Notes: generated by a model from the sequence alone, not told the origin. 64,000 bases of DNA from Ctena decussata (GCA_963989385.1 OZ022502.1:1379501-1443500); one strand, 5' to 3'; positions 22,909 through 34,336 are shown, counted from the first letter of the stretch. Translations and numbers: made by a program.

Positions 22909-23720
22909 AGGGTACCCCCATCCGACAGGGTACCCCCATCGGACACCTTTACGATCTGTTCTCGTTTAAAATGAGTAGAATCTCGTCCAATTTAATACCA
23001 ATTTTTATAATGTTTTGTGGTCTTTTCCTCGACACTTTTGCGCGCCTTTCTTTCTTTTTTCTTGGGAGCGTTAACGTAATTTTAACAGACGGTATTTACC
23101 GGACAAGGGTACAAGTCAGAAACATTTCAGTGAATGGTTACACCATGATTTCGTCGTACCTAAATGCAGTTCAATAATCTAATCAACAACATTGGATGGA
23201 GATTTTAGTCACCTAACAAATAATATAAGGATTATATTCCAGTTCGTCCTAGTTTTAGAGAAATTAGAGAAAATGCACACTTGTTTGCCTCTCGACACTG
23301 GCTAAAATCTATATTTAAATAGTTCAATGTAAACAAACGACATCATTCTGAGGGAGCACATGTTATTTTACCTTTCATGTCAAACTTAAAGTTCTGAATC
23401 GATTATTGCCTATTTATCTTAAACAAGGGTATGTCTTTACAATGTTACATTAAATTTGTTTATGCATAATTAGTTTACATGCATAGAAAATAAAGGTGTC
23501 CGATGGGGGTACCCCTAACCAAGATTTTACGCCCGTTACCTGTGAAATAATGAATGCTCCCCGATTCCTCAGTATGACGTCATACTACAGCTTATGTTTA
23601 CCGAATCAATATATGAGGTATATATTTTGCAAGTCACATAAAGTCGTTAGACTTTTGATGTAACAATTTGAAAATTCATTTGAAAAAGCAATTTTTAGGC
23701 GTCCGATGGTGGTACCCTTG
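22909..23720. repeat. nested inverted repeats around GGTACCCCCATCGG
   Basis: An inner pair (GTACCCCCATCGGACACC near 22930 and GGTGTCCGATGGGGGTACC near 23495) sits inside an outer pair (GAGGGTACCCCCATCCGAC near 22910 and GTCCGATGGTGGTACCC near 23702). The sequence between is AT-rich. This could be a DNA element with doubled ends; no target duplication was identified. Confidence 0.55.
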
Positions 23721-23946
23721 CTATACCAGTAAGTAACGATAGGGTGTATTGTTTTTATTTATAATCTGAGTTGTAAAGATCAATTTTTTTTTTTTCTTTT
23801 GCAGTTGTGTCACCAGGTCCAGTTGTAACACAATGTGCATATCAGTCTTTAACACTGAAATTTCTAACTTTGTAGAAATTTCCAATTTGAGGCATAGGGG
23901 GTTGACAACTTTGAAAAATGGTGCCATTGCTCCAGAGGTTGGCATG

Positions 23947-25828
23947 CAGGGTTCTCAAAAAGAATTGAAATAGAAGGCTCAAATAAAGAAGTAGGAGGCG
24001 TTAGCTGAGCGCCGAAGGCCCGAAGCGAGTGCCGAAGGCACGAGGGGGGAGAGTATGAGAGGGGGGTACCCCCCTCTCATTGGGGGGAGGTCCGGGGGGG
24101 CCTCCCCCGGGAAATTTTGAAAATCTAGAATAAATCAGGAGCAATCTGAGGCCCTTTTTGAACAAAATTGACTGTAAAACTTGCACAAAATTTTGACAAT
24201 TTTTACTGATAATTTTCATTTTAGTGCTTTTGAAAATTATAAGTAAAAATGTCAAAATTTGGTGCCAGTTTCACTGTTTATTTTGTTTTAAAAATGGCCT
24301 CAGATTGCTCTTGATACATTTAAGATTTTTAAAATTTTAAGGCCTTTGTCTTTTGCAGAAGAGAGGGTGGAGAAGGAAAACAAAGTTTCTAAAAAAGCTG
24401 AAGAAATTGCTTTGTAATCATTTAGTAATCGAAACAAAAATCACACCTTCACAGTTTTTTTTTTTTTTTTTTTTTTTGTTTGTTTAAATGCACTGCAGGG
24501 TCAGGTGAAAATGGGCTAAAAAATGGGCTCAAAAAAACAAAGTCCAGTCCTAAAAAAAAATTGGGCATAAGTTCCCCTGTATTTTGTACATCTTTATTCA
24601 CCCCCCATCCACTACCATAGGCCATATAAAGTTTGGGCAAGAAGCAGAAGAAAGAGGAAAAGGTGGGTGGAGTACAATTTGGCTCATAATGACTAAGTGT
24701 CCATGTCCAAATGCACAGCCTTCTCCTCTATGTTACCTTAGACAGTTAACAAAACGGATACATACCTTAATATCCTGTCAATATTTTATTATATTTAGAT
24801 CTTATAATCTAAAAGTGTAGGTAAGCCGTCATCATGTTTTTAACACGACGAGCAGATGTGGGTCGAGCGTGATCACGTACCCCACCCACGTACCAAAACG
24901 TATTTTGGAACGACAGGATCAGATCAGAATCAGAATCAGATTTGTTTACTGGTGATACGTCCAAGGACAATCATTCACCAGGACCTGTGAATCAGGGAAG
25001 CTAGTCCCTAGCCCTTATAAGAGAAGTAAACTTAGTAACTGAATCCTCTGCACCCTCAGCAGCAGAAATAAGTGAATCTTCCAGGGAATTCCAATCTCTA
25101 ATAGTCTGGGGGAAGAAACTGGACTTGTAAATGTCAGTCCCAGCCAATGGGGTTTGAAATGCCAGGGAATGATGATTCCTGGTAAGCCTACTTGGGGGAA
25201 CAAGGTCATTTATGGGTATACTGGCTGCACCCCTCAGACCTTTGTACAGCATTATGAATCTACTATCTTTCCGTCTCTTTTTTAGGGATTCCTACTTAAG
25301 TTTCTCCAGAATGCCAGTCATACTCCCAGTTTCATATGTGAGCAGGCCAAACCCTTTCGGGTCGGCTCATTTTAAGCGCAACTGTCATATTTGATTGGGT
25401 TCTTACCAGTTTTTTTTTTTTGGCAAAAAATCTGTCAAGTTTCTGCTGGGACATCTTGTTTAAAAATTCATAATTGTCGGGCACAAAAACTCAGACCCTA
25501 AAATACTTTAATTAATAGGCATGTTCGTTTAATCATAGAATTCAATACGCCGTTATCTTGGCGGTTCCGGATACTAGCGTCATAGCGTGCGCCATCGTCG
25601 GTAAAAGACAAGGTCTCGTTAAAATCGAGCAAACGACCAGAAAACATGAAGAATTGTCTAATATTTTTTTTAATTGAAAGACTTACATTTTCTTATTTCT
25701 TTGGCCAGATTTTCCATCTTTGATCTTTTTCTACTTTTTTTTTTTTTTTTTTGTCATGAAAGTAGACGGCGCAAATCGGCAGTGTAGGTGGCGAAATCGC
25801 CAGCCGCCGGCTGGTTTTGAGAACACTG
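23947..25828. mobile_element. possible hAT-like composite element
   Basis: Ends CAGGGTTCTCAAAA and TTTTGAGAACACTG are inverted and of hAT style (CAG...CTG). The left part carries the GC-rich block GCCGAAGGCCCGAAGCGAG and CCCCCCTCTCATTGGGGGG, which encodes a spurious PGGGPPGPPP peptide. A non-LTR fragment lies inside (24.9-25.35 kb). No clean 8-bp target duplication was seen, so the boundaries are tentative. Confidence 0.45.
24925..25345 (-). pseudogene. non-LTR retrotransposon RT C-terminus (CR1/jockey-like)
   Basis: The - strand reads ESLKKRRKDSRFIMLYKGLR, then HSLAFQTP and SSFFPQTIRDWNSLEDSLIS, ending FTSLIRARD. SFFPRTIRDWN-SLP is the standard C-terminal motif of CR1/jockey-type proteins. 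The tail is GATTCTGATTCTGATCTGAT. The upstream RT is missing. Confidence 0.82.
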
Positions 25829-26049
25829 GGTATGCTATCTGAAATTATTACCACCATCTTAAACAGGATTGATTGATGATCGATACTTTTTATTAAATGG
25901 TGTCAAGAGTAGTATGCTTACTCCTGAAATCCATATTTTCTCCTCAGCAAATCAAATAAAATTTTATTTTAAAGTTTTAAAAAGGGCTCTGAAACACATA
26001 CCGCACTAGAAGGATAAGTGAAAATAGGTAGTCCCCTCAAAAACAAACC

Positions 26050-26804
26050 CCTGATTTTAATTCTATACAATATTTCATGTGGACAAGCGAAATGGTAGGC
26101 TAAACATTACAAAGGACTTAAATATGTTTTTGGGCCAGCCATGCTGCATATGCATTAAAGAAGTTGATTTTGATCTTAAGGGCTCTGAAACTGATGTCAC
26201 TGGGATACACCGTCTGTGTCCCCTTCGGGGCTTAAGGCATAAATGGAAGAAAAAAAGAAAGAGAAACATTACCAGTCTGCAGTTTGCCAATGACATAGAC
26301 GCTGTAGCAGAGGAAGAGCAGGAACAAGAATTCCTAGTTGAAAATCTTGACATAACCTGCACACGGTATAAAGTGGAAATCAGTGCTGAGAAGACCAAAT
26401 TGATGACAAACAGGGCAGATGGCATCCAGAGGGAGATCATGGTAAAAGGGCTGAAGCTGGGCACCGTTCAAATTCCTTGTAGCAGTTGTCTCAGATGATG
26501 GCTCAAAACAGGAGGTTCTCTCAAGGATTGAACAAGCCACTTCAGCTCTTACCAAGTTGAAACCAATTTGGAGTGATAACAACATATTTCTTGGATCAAA
26601 GGTGAAACTTATGCACTCCCTTGTCATTTCCATATTTCTGTATGCCTGTGAATAGTGGACCATGACAGCAGAGCTAGAAAAAAGAAAACAGGCTTTGGGA
26701 TGCGATGCTACTGAAGGTTACTGAACATTTCGTACTAGGACCATATAAAACCAATGAGGAGGTTTGCAGAAAAATCCAAGCAGCCATTGGAGAACATGAT
26801 TAAC
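26050..26804 (+). pseudogene. non-LTR reverse transcriptase, first segment
   Basis: It reads LQFANDIDAVAEEEQEQEFL (the FADD catalytic box, here FAND), CTRYKVEISAEKTKLMTN and GIQREIMVKGLKLGTV. After a frameshift it reads VSDDGSK-like, LKPIW and LYACE sequence and AAIGEHD. The palm/thumb pattern suits an RTE-like family common in invertebrates. Frameshifts and stops show it is dead. It continues at 28446 and 30512 after two insertions. Confidence 0.85.
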
Positions 26805-28445
26805 ACATCAGTCATTTGCATCTATGCCCCCCTCCCCCTACTAGGGCCGGGGAATAGCGGGGATATTGACTTTTCACTCTGCGAAGCCCTGGTATATGCC
26901 CTGCACTGTGGGGACATTTTTTATGTCAGATCCCTGGTAAAGGTCTCCCAAGGGATCATATAAGTATAACAATCAATATTCTGATAATGTGTCATGGTAA
27001 GAGACCAACCATTTGATATTCTGGGGAGGGGGCTGGTATTCTTGATGGAAATCAGATTTTTTTTCAATGGCCTCTGGAAACAATTTCTTTTTTCTTTTTC
27101 TTTTTTTTTTTCACCCTGAGGGAGCTTTTTTTTTTTTTTTTTTTTACAAACTAACTCAATTATTATTATTAATTTATTTTTTTTTAATTGTAAAGGCTGA
27201 ACTATCAGATCCTTATTTATTTGACCTTAACATCCTTAAATTTTACCCACTTAAGTAATTTTTACACCTTATCTTCTCACAAAAAGAACATGGTGCTGTC
27301 TGTAACCAGGCTTAGGGCATGGTTTAGCTTTTGCAAACCAGTGCCTGGAGCATGTTACCCTCTTCATCTATGGTACAGATGCAAACATCGCTGTAAGAGC
27401 TTGGCAAAAAATTAGGTCTTAAATTAGGGTTATTTTGACCAAAGATTAGGGCTATTTTCGGAAAGTTTTAGGGCTAGCATTAGAAATGTAACTTCCTTTT
27501 CTAGCCCAATCATATGCAAAAACATGCTTTTATTTGCACTTTTTGACAGTTTGATAAATTCTTATTGATAGAGTTACATTTTAAATGACCGCAAGTTAAT
27601 AAATGGCTAAAATTCTGTGCTAGGAAGTTAACAAAGCGGGGTCTGGGGGCACCACATGGAGAAGCCAAAGCAATTTTTTCCCAGTTTTAATGGCTGGAAA
27701 CAATAGAGAAAAACTAGGGAAGATGATAAAAATGTAAAGGCTTTTGTCAGGAATTTTGCCTTTTAGAGTGTTTATTTTGCCATAATGGCATTGGCTTTGT
27801 CTCCCATAAGCTAGTGACTCTTTTGCAATTCAGTTTTAGTAGTTCTAAACATTTACTTAGTAATGCGGCAGATCAATAGTACATGTATGTGGATTTAGTA
27901 TAGGATGTTTTTGTAAATGTATGCATATGGGGGGACTCCGGTGTAAACCAATTGTAGATAATATTAAATCATTACTATAAATATGGGAGGTCTGGGGGCG
28001 CAGCCCCACAGAAGCCAGCGACATTTTATAAGCTCAATTTAAATGGAATTATCTGCAGACTTTTTTTTTTTTAATTTTGGGTGGAGCCAGATTTTTTTTT
28101 TCACTTATTTTTGAGGCCAGATTATTTTATAAATTCCCTTATGAGCCACTTCATTTTTTCTTGCATACCCAACGATACCCAACGACAGAGAATTTTTAAA
28201 AAATATACCAGCCCCCCCGCCCCACACCACCACTACCACCACCACCACCCAACCCCAGAATATCAAATGATCGGCCCCAAAATTTGGTTACAAACACTCC
28301 ACTATTTTCCCCACTGTTTTGGCAGGAACCAAAAGTCGGCATATCAACGGCCTGCCGGGACACCTCTTAAATAAAAACACTGTACTTAAGCCATGCCCCC
28401 GCTATCCCCGGACCCATGGGGACATGGTTGCAAATGACTGATGCA
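26805..28445. mobile_element. 1.64-kb DNA element inserted in the RT, TAAC duplication
   Basis: Ends CATCAGTCATTTGCA and TGCAAATGACTGATG are inverted and continue with related CCCC..GGGG blocks (CCGGGGAATAGCGGGG / CCCCCGCTATCCCCGG). Direct repeats TAAC flank it (26801..26804, 28446..28449). Removing the element and one TAAC rejoins the RT frame. The interior holds T tracts and GTCTGGGGG repeats but no transposase. Confidence 0.8.
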
Positions 28446-28568
28446 TAACTCCAGACCCTGGTCAAGAAACAGAAACAAAGGTGGTTTGGCCATGTCTCAA
28501 GGTCTTCTGGTTTAGCAAAGACGATTCTGCAGGGCACAGTGAAAGGAAAAAGAAAAAGATGTAGACAG
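28446..28568 (+). pseudogene. non-LTR reverse transcriptase, second segment
   Basis: Reads LQTLVKKQKQRWFGHVSRSS then GLAKTILQGTVKGKRKR. RWFGHV is a hallmark of the C-terminal end of this RT family. It is continuous in frame with the segment before 26804. Confidence 0.85.
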
Positions 28569-30511
28569 GGCCATCCTTAGAAATATTCTTGTTTCCCCTT
28601 ACCCGACCCTTTTTCTCAATGGTGGGTAGGTCGGTCGGGATTTTATTTTTTTTCCCGGAAAAGTCAGAGCTCCAGATAATCTTTATAAGCGGGGACATGC
28701 TGACGCCTCACTCGAGCCGCTTCATCTGATAGTTTTTCCATCCCAAACTAAGACGTAGGAGTGTTTCTAAAAGTACTTGCATATAAGTTCTATAAAAATA
28801 GACGACGCAGTTTTTATAATTAAATAGGGACAGGCGAATGGCGCCCCGTTACTGCGACTACGGATACGTTCCGCTGAGGTGCGTGGGGCATGGAAGTATA
28901 AGACACACACGTACAAAACACGTACACACTCATAATTAAATGTAAGTGTGAACGTGCCATATCGGGGACAAGTGTAATGCGCATTCTGATCATGGTCTAT
29001 TCTGGTTACTTACGTAGTTGTTTAATCAAGCAGTGTAGATATGAGGTGACAGTCCAAACTGGTACACAGATTTTTTTATAAAGTCCGTCGCATTCCTTCT
29101 TTAATGCTGGCCGTATAGCCAAGAACAGTATATAACACGTTCATTCAAGTTTTACGATAAGAACAGTGTGACCCCGACAAGGCTGCATTGTTAGCAAATA
29201 TGGGATCGGATGCACCGGAGATAAACACATTCTCGTTGCATCGTCGTCTATACACTTTTGTCACATACATTGTACCCTGTTTTAGATATTGGAACAACCC
29301 AAATATGAAGATCTATCTCCGTAAGATGAGTTTATTAGGGTGAACGGATCAATCTGTATCAAAACAACATGCAAACATTAATTATGGTGATTGCGAGTTA
29401 CACATTCTCATCAGAGAATACGCTATAACGGAGTTTTTTTAAATACGGTAACCACCTGCACGTGGTTATGTTGATCAGACATCAAAGAACGCCGCATTGA
29501 ACTGGACACGTGTCATATAAAACCGTGAGACAGGCAAAGGTACCTTATACCATATGTCCCCATCAGTCTGCGCAGTAATGCAATGCGACTGGTGTTTCCT
29601 ATTCACAACTTTGATCTTTGGATTATGAAAACTTTTACCATAAATTAGAAAAGCGAATATTTTCTGCGTGTTCGCGTTCCGTTGGACACATTTGGCACCA
29701 CTGGAGACGTTTTGATTAGCGTCGGCAGAATGAGATTTCAGCCATGTGCGTTTCCTAATAATCGAAAGTTTTCAACCTAATACTAGATGAATTGTTTGTC
29801 CAGACAGGGATGACTCTGATCACATTTAGCCAATACACATGCTTATCTGCATTTTCCCTATATGCACACGTCGTAAAGTACCCTAAAAATGTAGCATTTA
29901 AAGCATAATTTAATGCGATTTTCGCTAGTCTAATAACTTCAAATCCGATTTTACTTTTTTGAACAGTCTCCGTGTATTTCAGAAAAAGACAAATTGAAAA
30001 TAACAATACCCGGAATGCAATTTCGTTGCTCAACAATTTTTGCATGCCGCTCTGTATCAAAGAATGACCCCTTGTTTTTGCCCGACACCGAAATTTTCAG
30101 CTCCAAGTTACTCTACATAAAACCTATCGGCACGTGCATTGAGCGGCAGCCAGTGACTTCAAAAGATGACTGAAATCCTTTGATCTTTTGCCAGTCTTAT
30201 CTAAGGTGGTTGAGCGCATTTTTGTTTGGCTATTCCGCTCTGCTTCTTTTGTCTCCAAACATAGTTAAAAAGACGATGCCGTTCGTTTTTATGTTTTAGT
30301 AGGAGTAGCATATTCTTGACTCATTAGTTTGGAACTGCAAGCGTTTTTCGTCAGAAAAACCTTTATCTAGAGCTCTGAAGACCCAGATTTTTGGTACTCG
30401 GCACAAAGGTAGAAAAAAAAAAATTTGAAATCGGAAAAAAATATTTCCGGTCGCTACGATTTTTTACGGTCGGTCGCGTAAGGGGAAACATTAAATATTT
30501 TATTTTTGGCC
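28569..30511. mobile_element. 1.94-kb Harbinger-like element, CAG duplication
   Basis: Inverted ends GGCCATCCTTAGAAATATT / AATATTTTATTTTTGGCC are followed by a strong shared block GTTTCCCCTTAC-CGACC. Direct repeats CAG flank it (28566..28568, 30512..30514), and excision rejoins the RT frame (RQ|KKR). GG-starting ends and a 3-bp C-A/T-G duplication fit PIF/Harbinger. No transposase or Myb-like gene was seen, so it is non-autonomous. A second inverted pair, CAGAGCTCCAGATAA / TTATCTAGAGCTCTG, lies inside (28665 and 30363). Confidence 0.75.
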
Positions 30512-30645
30512 CAGAAGAAGAGGTGAGAAGGCAATATTAAAGAGTGGACACGGATATACCTTGCCAGCTTGACTAGGGCAGCTTAAAACAGGACAGGGTG
30601 GAAGGAGATTGTTTTGAAGTCACCTGTGGTGCCCAACAACCTTAA
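30512..30645 (+). pseudogene. non-LTR reverse transcriptase, third segment
   Basis: After CAG it reads KKR, a stop in place of Trp, then NIKEWTRIYLAS and an AENRTGWKEIV-like end. This is the usual C-terminal tail of the same RT. Premature stops are present. Confidence 0.8.
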
Positions 30646-30659
30646 AAGGTTATGGGATA

Positions 30660-31320
30660 GAGTAGAATAGAATTAATCTTTTTAAGATGGTGATGTTCCT
30701 CTTTCTACATCCTATGGTGTATATCTTTCTCAACTTATTCATTTTGCTGGAGTGTCCAGTCATGTTAATGACTTTAATATTGGTAATAAAGTTTTGACAG
30801 CAAAACTTCTCAAACAAGGTTATAGATATCATAAACTTCCTAAAGTGTTTTCAAAATTTTATTGACATCATTTTCACTTAGTGTCTAAATATAATGTCAG
30901 ATTCAAAACACTTCTTCTGCGAGGCCTATCAGAGTAAAAAGTATGCAAAGACCAGGAACTGAAACAATCAAACTCCAAATCCAGCCCTCAAACCATAGTT
31001 GGAAACAACTAAGATTACAAATAATCAAGATACAGAGAACAAATGGTCAACCGAGTGAGCAGCTTGTTCCCAAAAGGTGGCCACTCAGCAACCCAAACCG
31101 AACCAAAAATAATAAGAACATACATAAGGTAAAACATCACAGAAACTCTGACACCAAAAACAGGCAACCTGAATTTCATGGCAGCTTCTTGTATAATTTC
31201 AGAAAAAATGGTAAAAATGATTTTCCTTATCATTTAAAGAAGATAATAATTCAGTATAAAAAGATTGGTTATAATATAGATGTTTTTGCCACAAACTGCG
31301 TGCTTGGTGGTTAACCCAGT
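30660..31320 (+). pseudogene. Penelope-like element C-terminal region, split by an insertion
   Basis: The first part reads DGDVPLSTSYGVYLSQLIHF, LLKQGYRYHKL and FSKFY. After a 233-bp insertion (30935..31167) it resumes PEFHGSFLYNFRKNGKNDFP and KKIGYNID. Joined at LSE|PEF, the frame is uninterrupted. It is a different subfamily from the copy at 7.2 kb. Confidence 0.82.
30935..31167 (+). mobile_element. 233-bp insertion inside a Penelope-like fragment
   Basis: Nearly identical to 9589..9821, with only a few substitutions, so both are recent relative to their neighbours. No terminal repeats or target duplication are visible. The 9.6-kb copy continues further right, so this one is truncated. Confidence 0.65.
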
Positions 31321-31628
31321 CAAGGTTAACAGCTTTGCTTACCTCTTCGATTGCAGAACAGTGAGTAGGGCCTCAGACTTTATGAAGGCGCCAACCTAAA
31401 CCTAACTTAATAGTAACACAGACGGTTGGAGCCTGTACTTGGACATCATGGGTCGGGCCCACTGTGGTTTAACTGCTATTTCTGTGAGTCCTCATGTTTG
31501 TTTCATCGTAGTTTTAATTTTGACATATATGTTTCTGAGATATAACACTTATGAGCTAGGAAGCCTCCACGTGAAGAGAACAACTAAGTATCTGATGAGC
31601 CAAAACAGAACCAAGGGTGAGGGTTGGT

Positions 31629-31950
31629 CACAACTGCAAACTGGTTAACCCCTTAGTAATTTCAATTCTGGCCATCCCAAGGCAGCACTTCTGTTTTGGT
31701 TCTTCTTGGTTGTTTTGTGTGTTGTTGGCTGCTATGTCTGTTATTGGAATATTGTTTGTGATGTTAAGGCTAGCCTGGTTACCACCTGGAAATGGAAGTT
31801 CAAATGGCTGCTGCTGCTGATGTCTTTATGTCTTTGGTGGTGACTAATTTTGTGCTGTCTTTTTCCCACATGGTGTCATGGCCCTTGGGTAGGATCTTGA
31901 ATTGAGTTACTATGTCAGTTTCTGAGAATTTTCCTATTTACTTTTGGCTG
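31629..31950 (-). repeat. dispersed repeat, inverted copy of 17.9-18.2 kb
   Basis: Reverse complement matches 17905..18200 (GTTCTTCTTGGTTGTTTTGT, TTGTGATGTTAAGGCTAGCC). The ORF at 31617..31820 lies in it. Confidence 0.65.
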
Positions 31951-32288
31951 CACTCACTAGTCTGAGCAAATGGTTTACCTTTTGCAGTTAGATGGTGTAG
32001 AGGTTTAGCTATGTCAGAAAACCTGAAAATATATCTTCTTTAATAACTGCACAAACCAATGAATGCTCATAGCTCAGTTACATTTTTCAGTCTCTGCCAA
32101 TCTCGAATAGCTTGAATTTTCTTTGGATCTGTCTTAATTCCTGAAGATGACACTATGTTGCCTAAATATTCAACTTCCCTCTTAAAAAAACTGACACTTT
32201 CTTGTTCTTGCAGTGTGCTTAATACACTATCCTGATTTGCCAGCATTGCCTCAAATGATTCCTCATGAACAATGATATCGTTGAGGTA
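31945..32288 (-). pseudogene. Ty3/gypsy pol fragment: RT end and RNase H start
   Basis: The - strand reads LNDIIVHEESFEAML, then FFKREVEYLGNIVSSSGIKT, AIRDWQRLKNVTEL, and finally SDIAKPLHHLTAKGKPF. This is the end of a gypsy RT (FLG-IVS-GI, P-N--EL--F-GL) leading into RNase H. Stops are present. It joins 33257..33600 once the mariner is removed. Confidence 0.85.
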
Positions 32289-32290
32289 TA

Positions 32291-33255
32291 TGAGGGGCGT
32301 TCATTTAATGTTGTCTTTGGGGCTCTACAGGGCGCGTTTTTAATCCCAATCACATTTCGTTTGCTTCAACCCTTCTAAGTATTCTCCCTAGATGGAAACA
32401 CACTTTTCAAGTCTTGAAATCCATTCTGTAAAGGCAGAGGAGGAGGCCATTTTAGGTATACCCTCAAGACACTGGTAAATTGCACTACCAAGTGCACTTC
32501 GGGATTCATAATGATGACCAGACATGGTTTTCTTTAATGAAGGAAACAGGAAAAAGTGTCAGGGACTAAGGTCTGGCAAATAAGACGGGTGAGAGAACTG
32601 AACTACCTTTTCCTCTTTCAAGAAATTTTGGACAAGAACACACTTGTGAGCAGGTGCGTTGTCATGGATAAGACACAGACCTCTTAAACCGGTTGCAGGT
32701 ATACGTTTTTCATAGTGTGTCTTTACTTTTGACAACACACCATTTTTATAAAATTCACGCCATTGATACGGGAATTTGAATAATGGGTCCATCCCAATTG
32801 AAAAATACCACATACAAATTTCTGCGGTGCTTTTAATTCTTTTGGCAATGACCAGCAGCTTTTCTTGGTTGGCCAGGATGGGGCTCATCTTTCAGGTCAG
32901 TTTTGCCACCTTTAAATTTTTTATGCCACCTGAAAACTGACCTTTTAGAGACAACAAATGTCTCATGTATCTGACACAGTTCACTATATATCTGTGACAC
33001 TGAAACATTCAGACCAATGCAACCTTAAATGTAGGCCCTAATTTCAAAGCTTGTTTTGTTTTCCATTTTGCATACAGTAAGGGTTGAGTGTATATGATAG
33101 AACCAACTTGAATTTTCAATAACTTTTGAAAGACTGAACAGATTAGACCGAAATTTCATCCTATTATAGAAAATCACTCCCCCATGGAATCACCGCAGTT
33201 TCCACATGCTCGGTACAGCCACGCAGTATGGTGGGCTATTAGTGAACAACCCTGG
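32291..33255 (-). mobile_element. mariner element inserted in gypsy RT, TA duplication
   Basis: 965 bp. Ends TGAGGGGCGTTCATTTAATG and (other end) CCAGGGTTGTTCACTAATAG agree at about 13 of 20 positions, and both abut TA. Removal leaves SCLI|YLNDIIVHE, a continuous gypsy RT frame. It contains the transposase pseudogene below. The GAGGGGC-TTC ends resemble those of the 912-bp element at 37.5 kb. Confidence 0.85.
32340..33066 (-). pseudogene. mariner transposase, internally deleted and broken
   Basis: Starts MENKTSFEIRAYI, then a stop. A helix-turn-helix region follows (LCQIHETFVVSKRSVFRWHK), then KDEPHPGQPRK. After frame changes it has GLCLIHDNAPAHK with the second catalytic Asp, HPSYLPDLSP, and TMSGHHYESRSALGSAIYQC near the end. 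About 240 codons remain against the usual ~340. The first catalytic Asp was not seen, consistent with an internal deletion. Inactive. Confidence 0.85.
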
Positions 33256-33256
33256 T

Positions 33257-33600
33257 ATCAAACAGCTTTGCTTGTTCATGTCGGCCAACATGGTCCCCAT
33301 CAGTTATTCAATTTTGCCGGCGCATTACAGAGTCCAAATGGCATGGTTTTAAACTCAAATAGACCGCACAGTGAGCTAAATGCTCTGCTTCATCAACTTC
33401 TACCTGCCAGTACCCTGCATTGAGGTCCAGGCATGAAAACCATTGGGCTCCAACAAGCTGTTCCAGCAAGTCATCTATAGTTCTCAGATAGTGTTTTAAT
33501 GGCCAACTGTGAAAGACCTGTTTTAAGTTCAACCCCAACTCTTGAAAGCCATCTCCAGAAGAGCACATATACTTGTCAATAGTCACTTCAATAGGCAGCA
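33257..33600 (-). pseudogene. Ty3/gypsy RT fragment, N-terminal palm
   Basis: The - strand reads YLRTIDDLLEQLVGAQWFSC then LDLNAGYWQVEVDEAEHLA. After a frameshift it reads FEFKTMPFGLCNAPAK and LMGTMLADMNKQSCLI. IDDLL and LDL-GYWQ are diagnostic of gypsy RT. Frameshifts and a stop show it is defunct. Confidence 0.87.
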
Positions 33601-33609
33601 CTCCCAATT

Positions 33610-34336
33610 TTAGAGCCTGTGTAGCAAAGTTATGAGCCCTAACAGGAAGATGTTTTTAGTTGGATTTGTTTCAGAGATTTCCTTTGTAACTGCTCTAACT
33701 GCTTTATAGTTTATATCATGATGTTTCATTTCAGACACCTGGCTACTGTAGAGTAATCTGGGAATGACGTATGTTGACCACATCTTTCCATTTACACATT
33801 GATGGCTTTAAACTTTAGCATGCTGAGGGTTTTTTTTCCATAATCTGGCCCTTTTGATTGGGTACCCTTACATCAGAAGCTATAATTTCCTTACACTTGA
33901 AGCGGCTTTGCTCATATTTTCAAACATCATATAGGCAGACTGTAACCACCATTTCTACAGATATAATTGAGGTCATGTTACTTCCAAATATGGCATTCAT
34001 GTGGTTTGACGGTAAACCCTTACTCATACTTCTAGATATAAAAAGATAAAAGAACTTCAAGAGATTAGTACCCAATATATGCTATGCAGCAATAAGGTGA
34101 TTGCTTTCTTGTCTACCTCTGTTATTAATGCATACTTCGCACTTGTAATGATTTACATGGATTGAGTCTTGTTTCCATAAAATTATGATGAATCAGTGAC
34201 GGGTGGCTATGGGAAACTGGTGTCTGAAAAATGGCCTCATTTTGACATTATTTTGGGGTATTAAAACCAACATCCAGTAACAAAGGTAATACTTGTCCTC
34301 TTGGTAGAAAGAACATTCCCTCCTATATCAAGGGCA
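33610..34336. other. unassigned, possibly decayed retroelement
   Basis: Follows the gypsy fragment upstream on the - strand, but no protease or gag motif could be read. The small ORFs have no support. Confidence 0.3.

Noticed and set aside
24001..24255. 84-codon - strand ORF ending in a PGGGPPGPPP and FGTRFGPSAL peptide
   Set aside because: It comes from a GC-rich dispersed repeat (GCCGAAGGC units); peptides of this kind recur across genomes as annotation artefacts.
33308..33423. ELNALLHQ on the + strand, resembling the missing WDCP N-terminal exon
   Set aside because: It lies antisense to a clear gypsy RT segment and has no ATG-led exon or donor at the required place. The similarity is chance.
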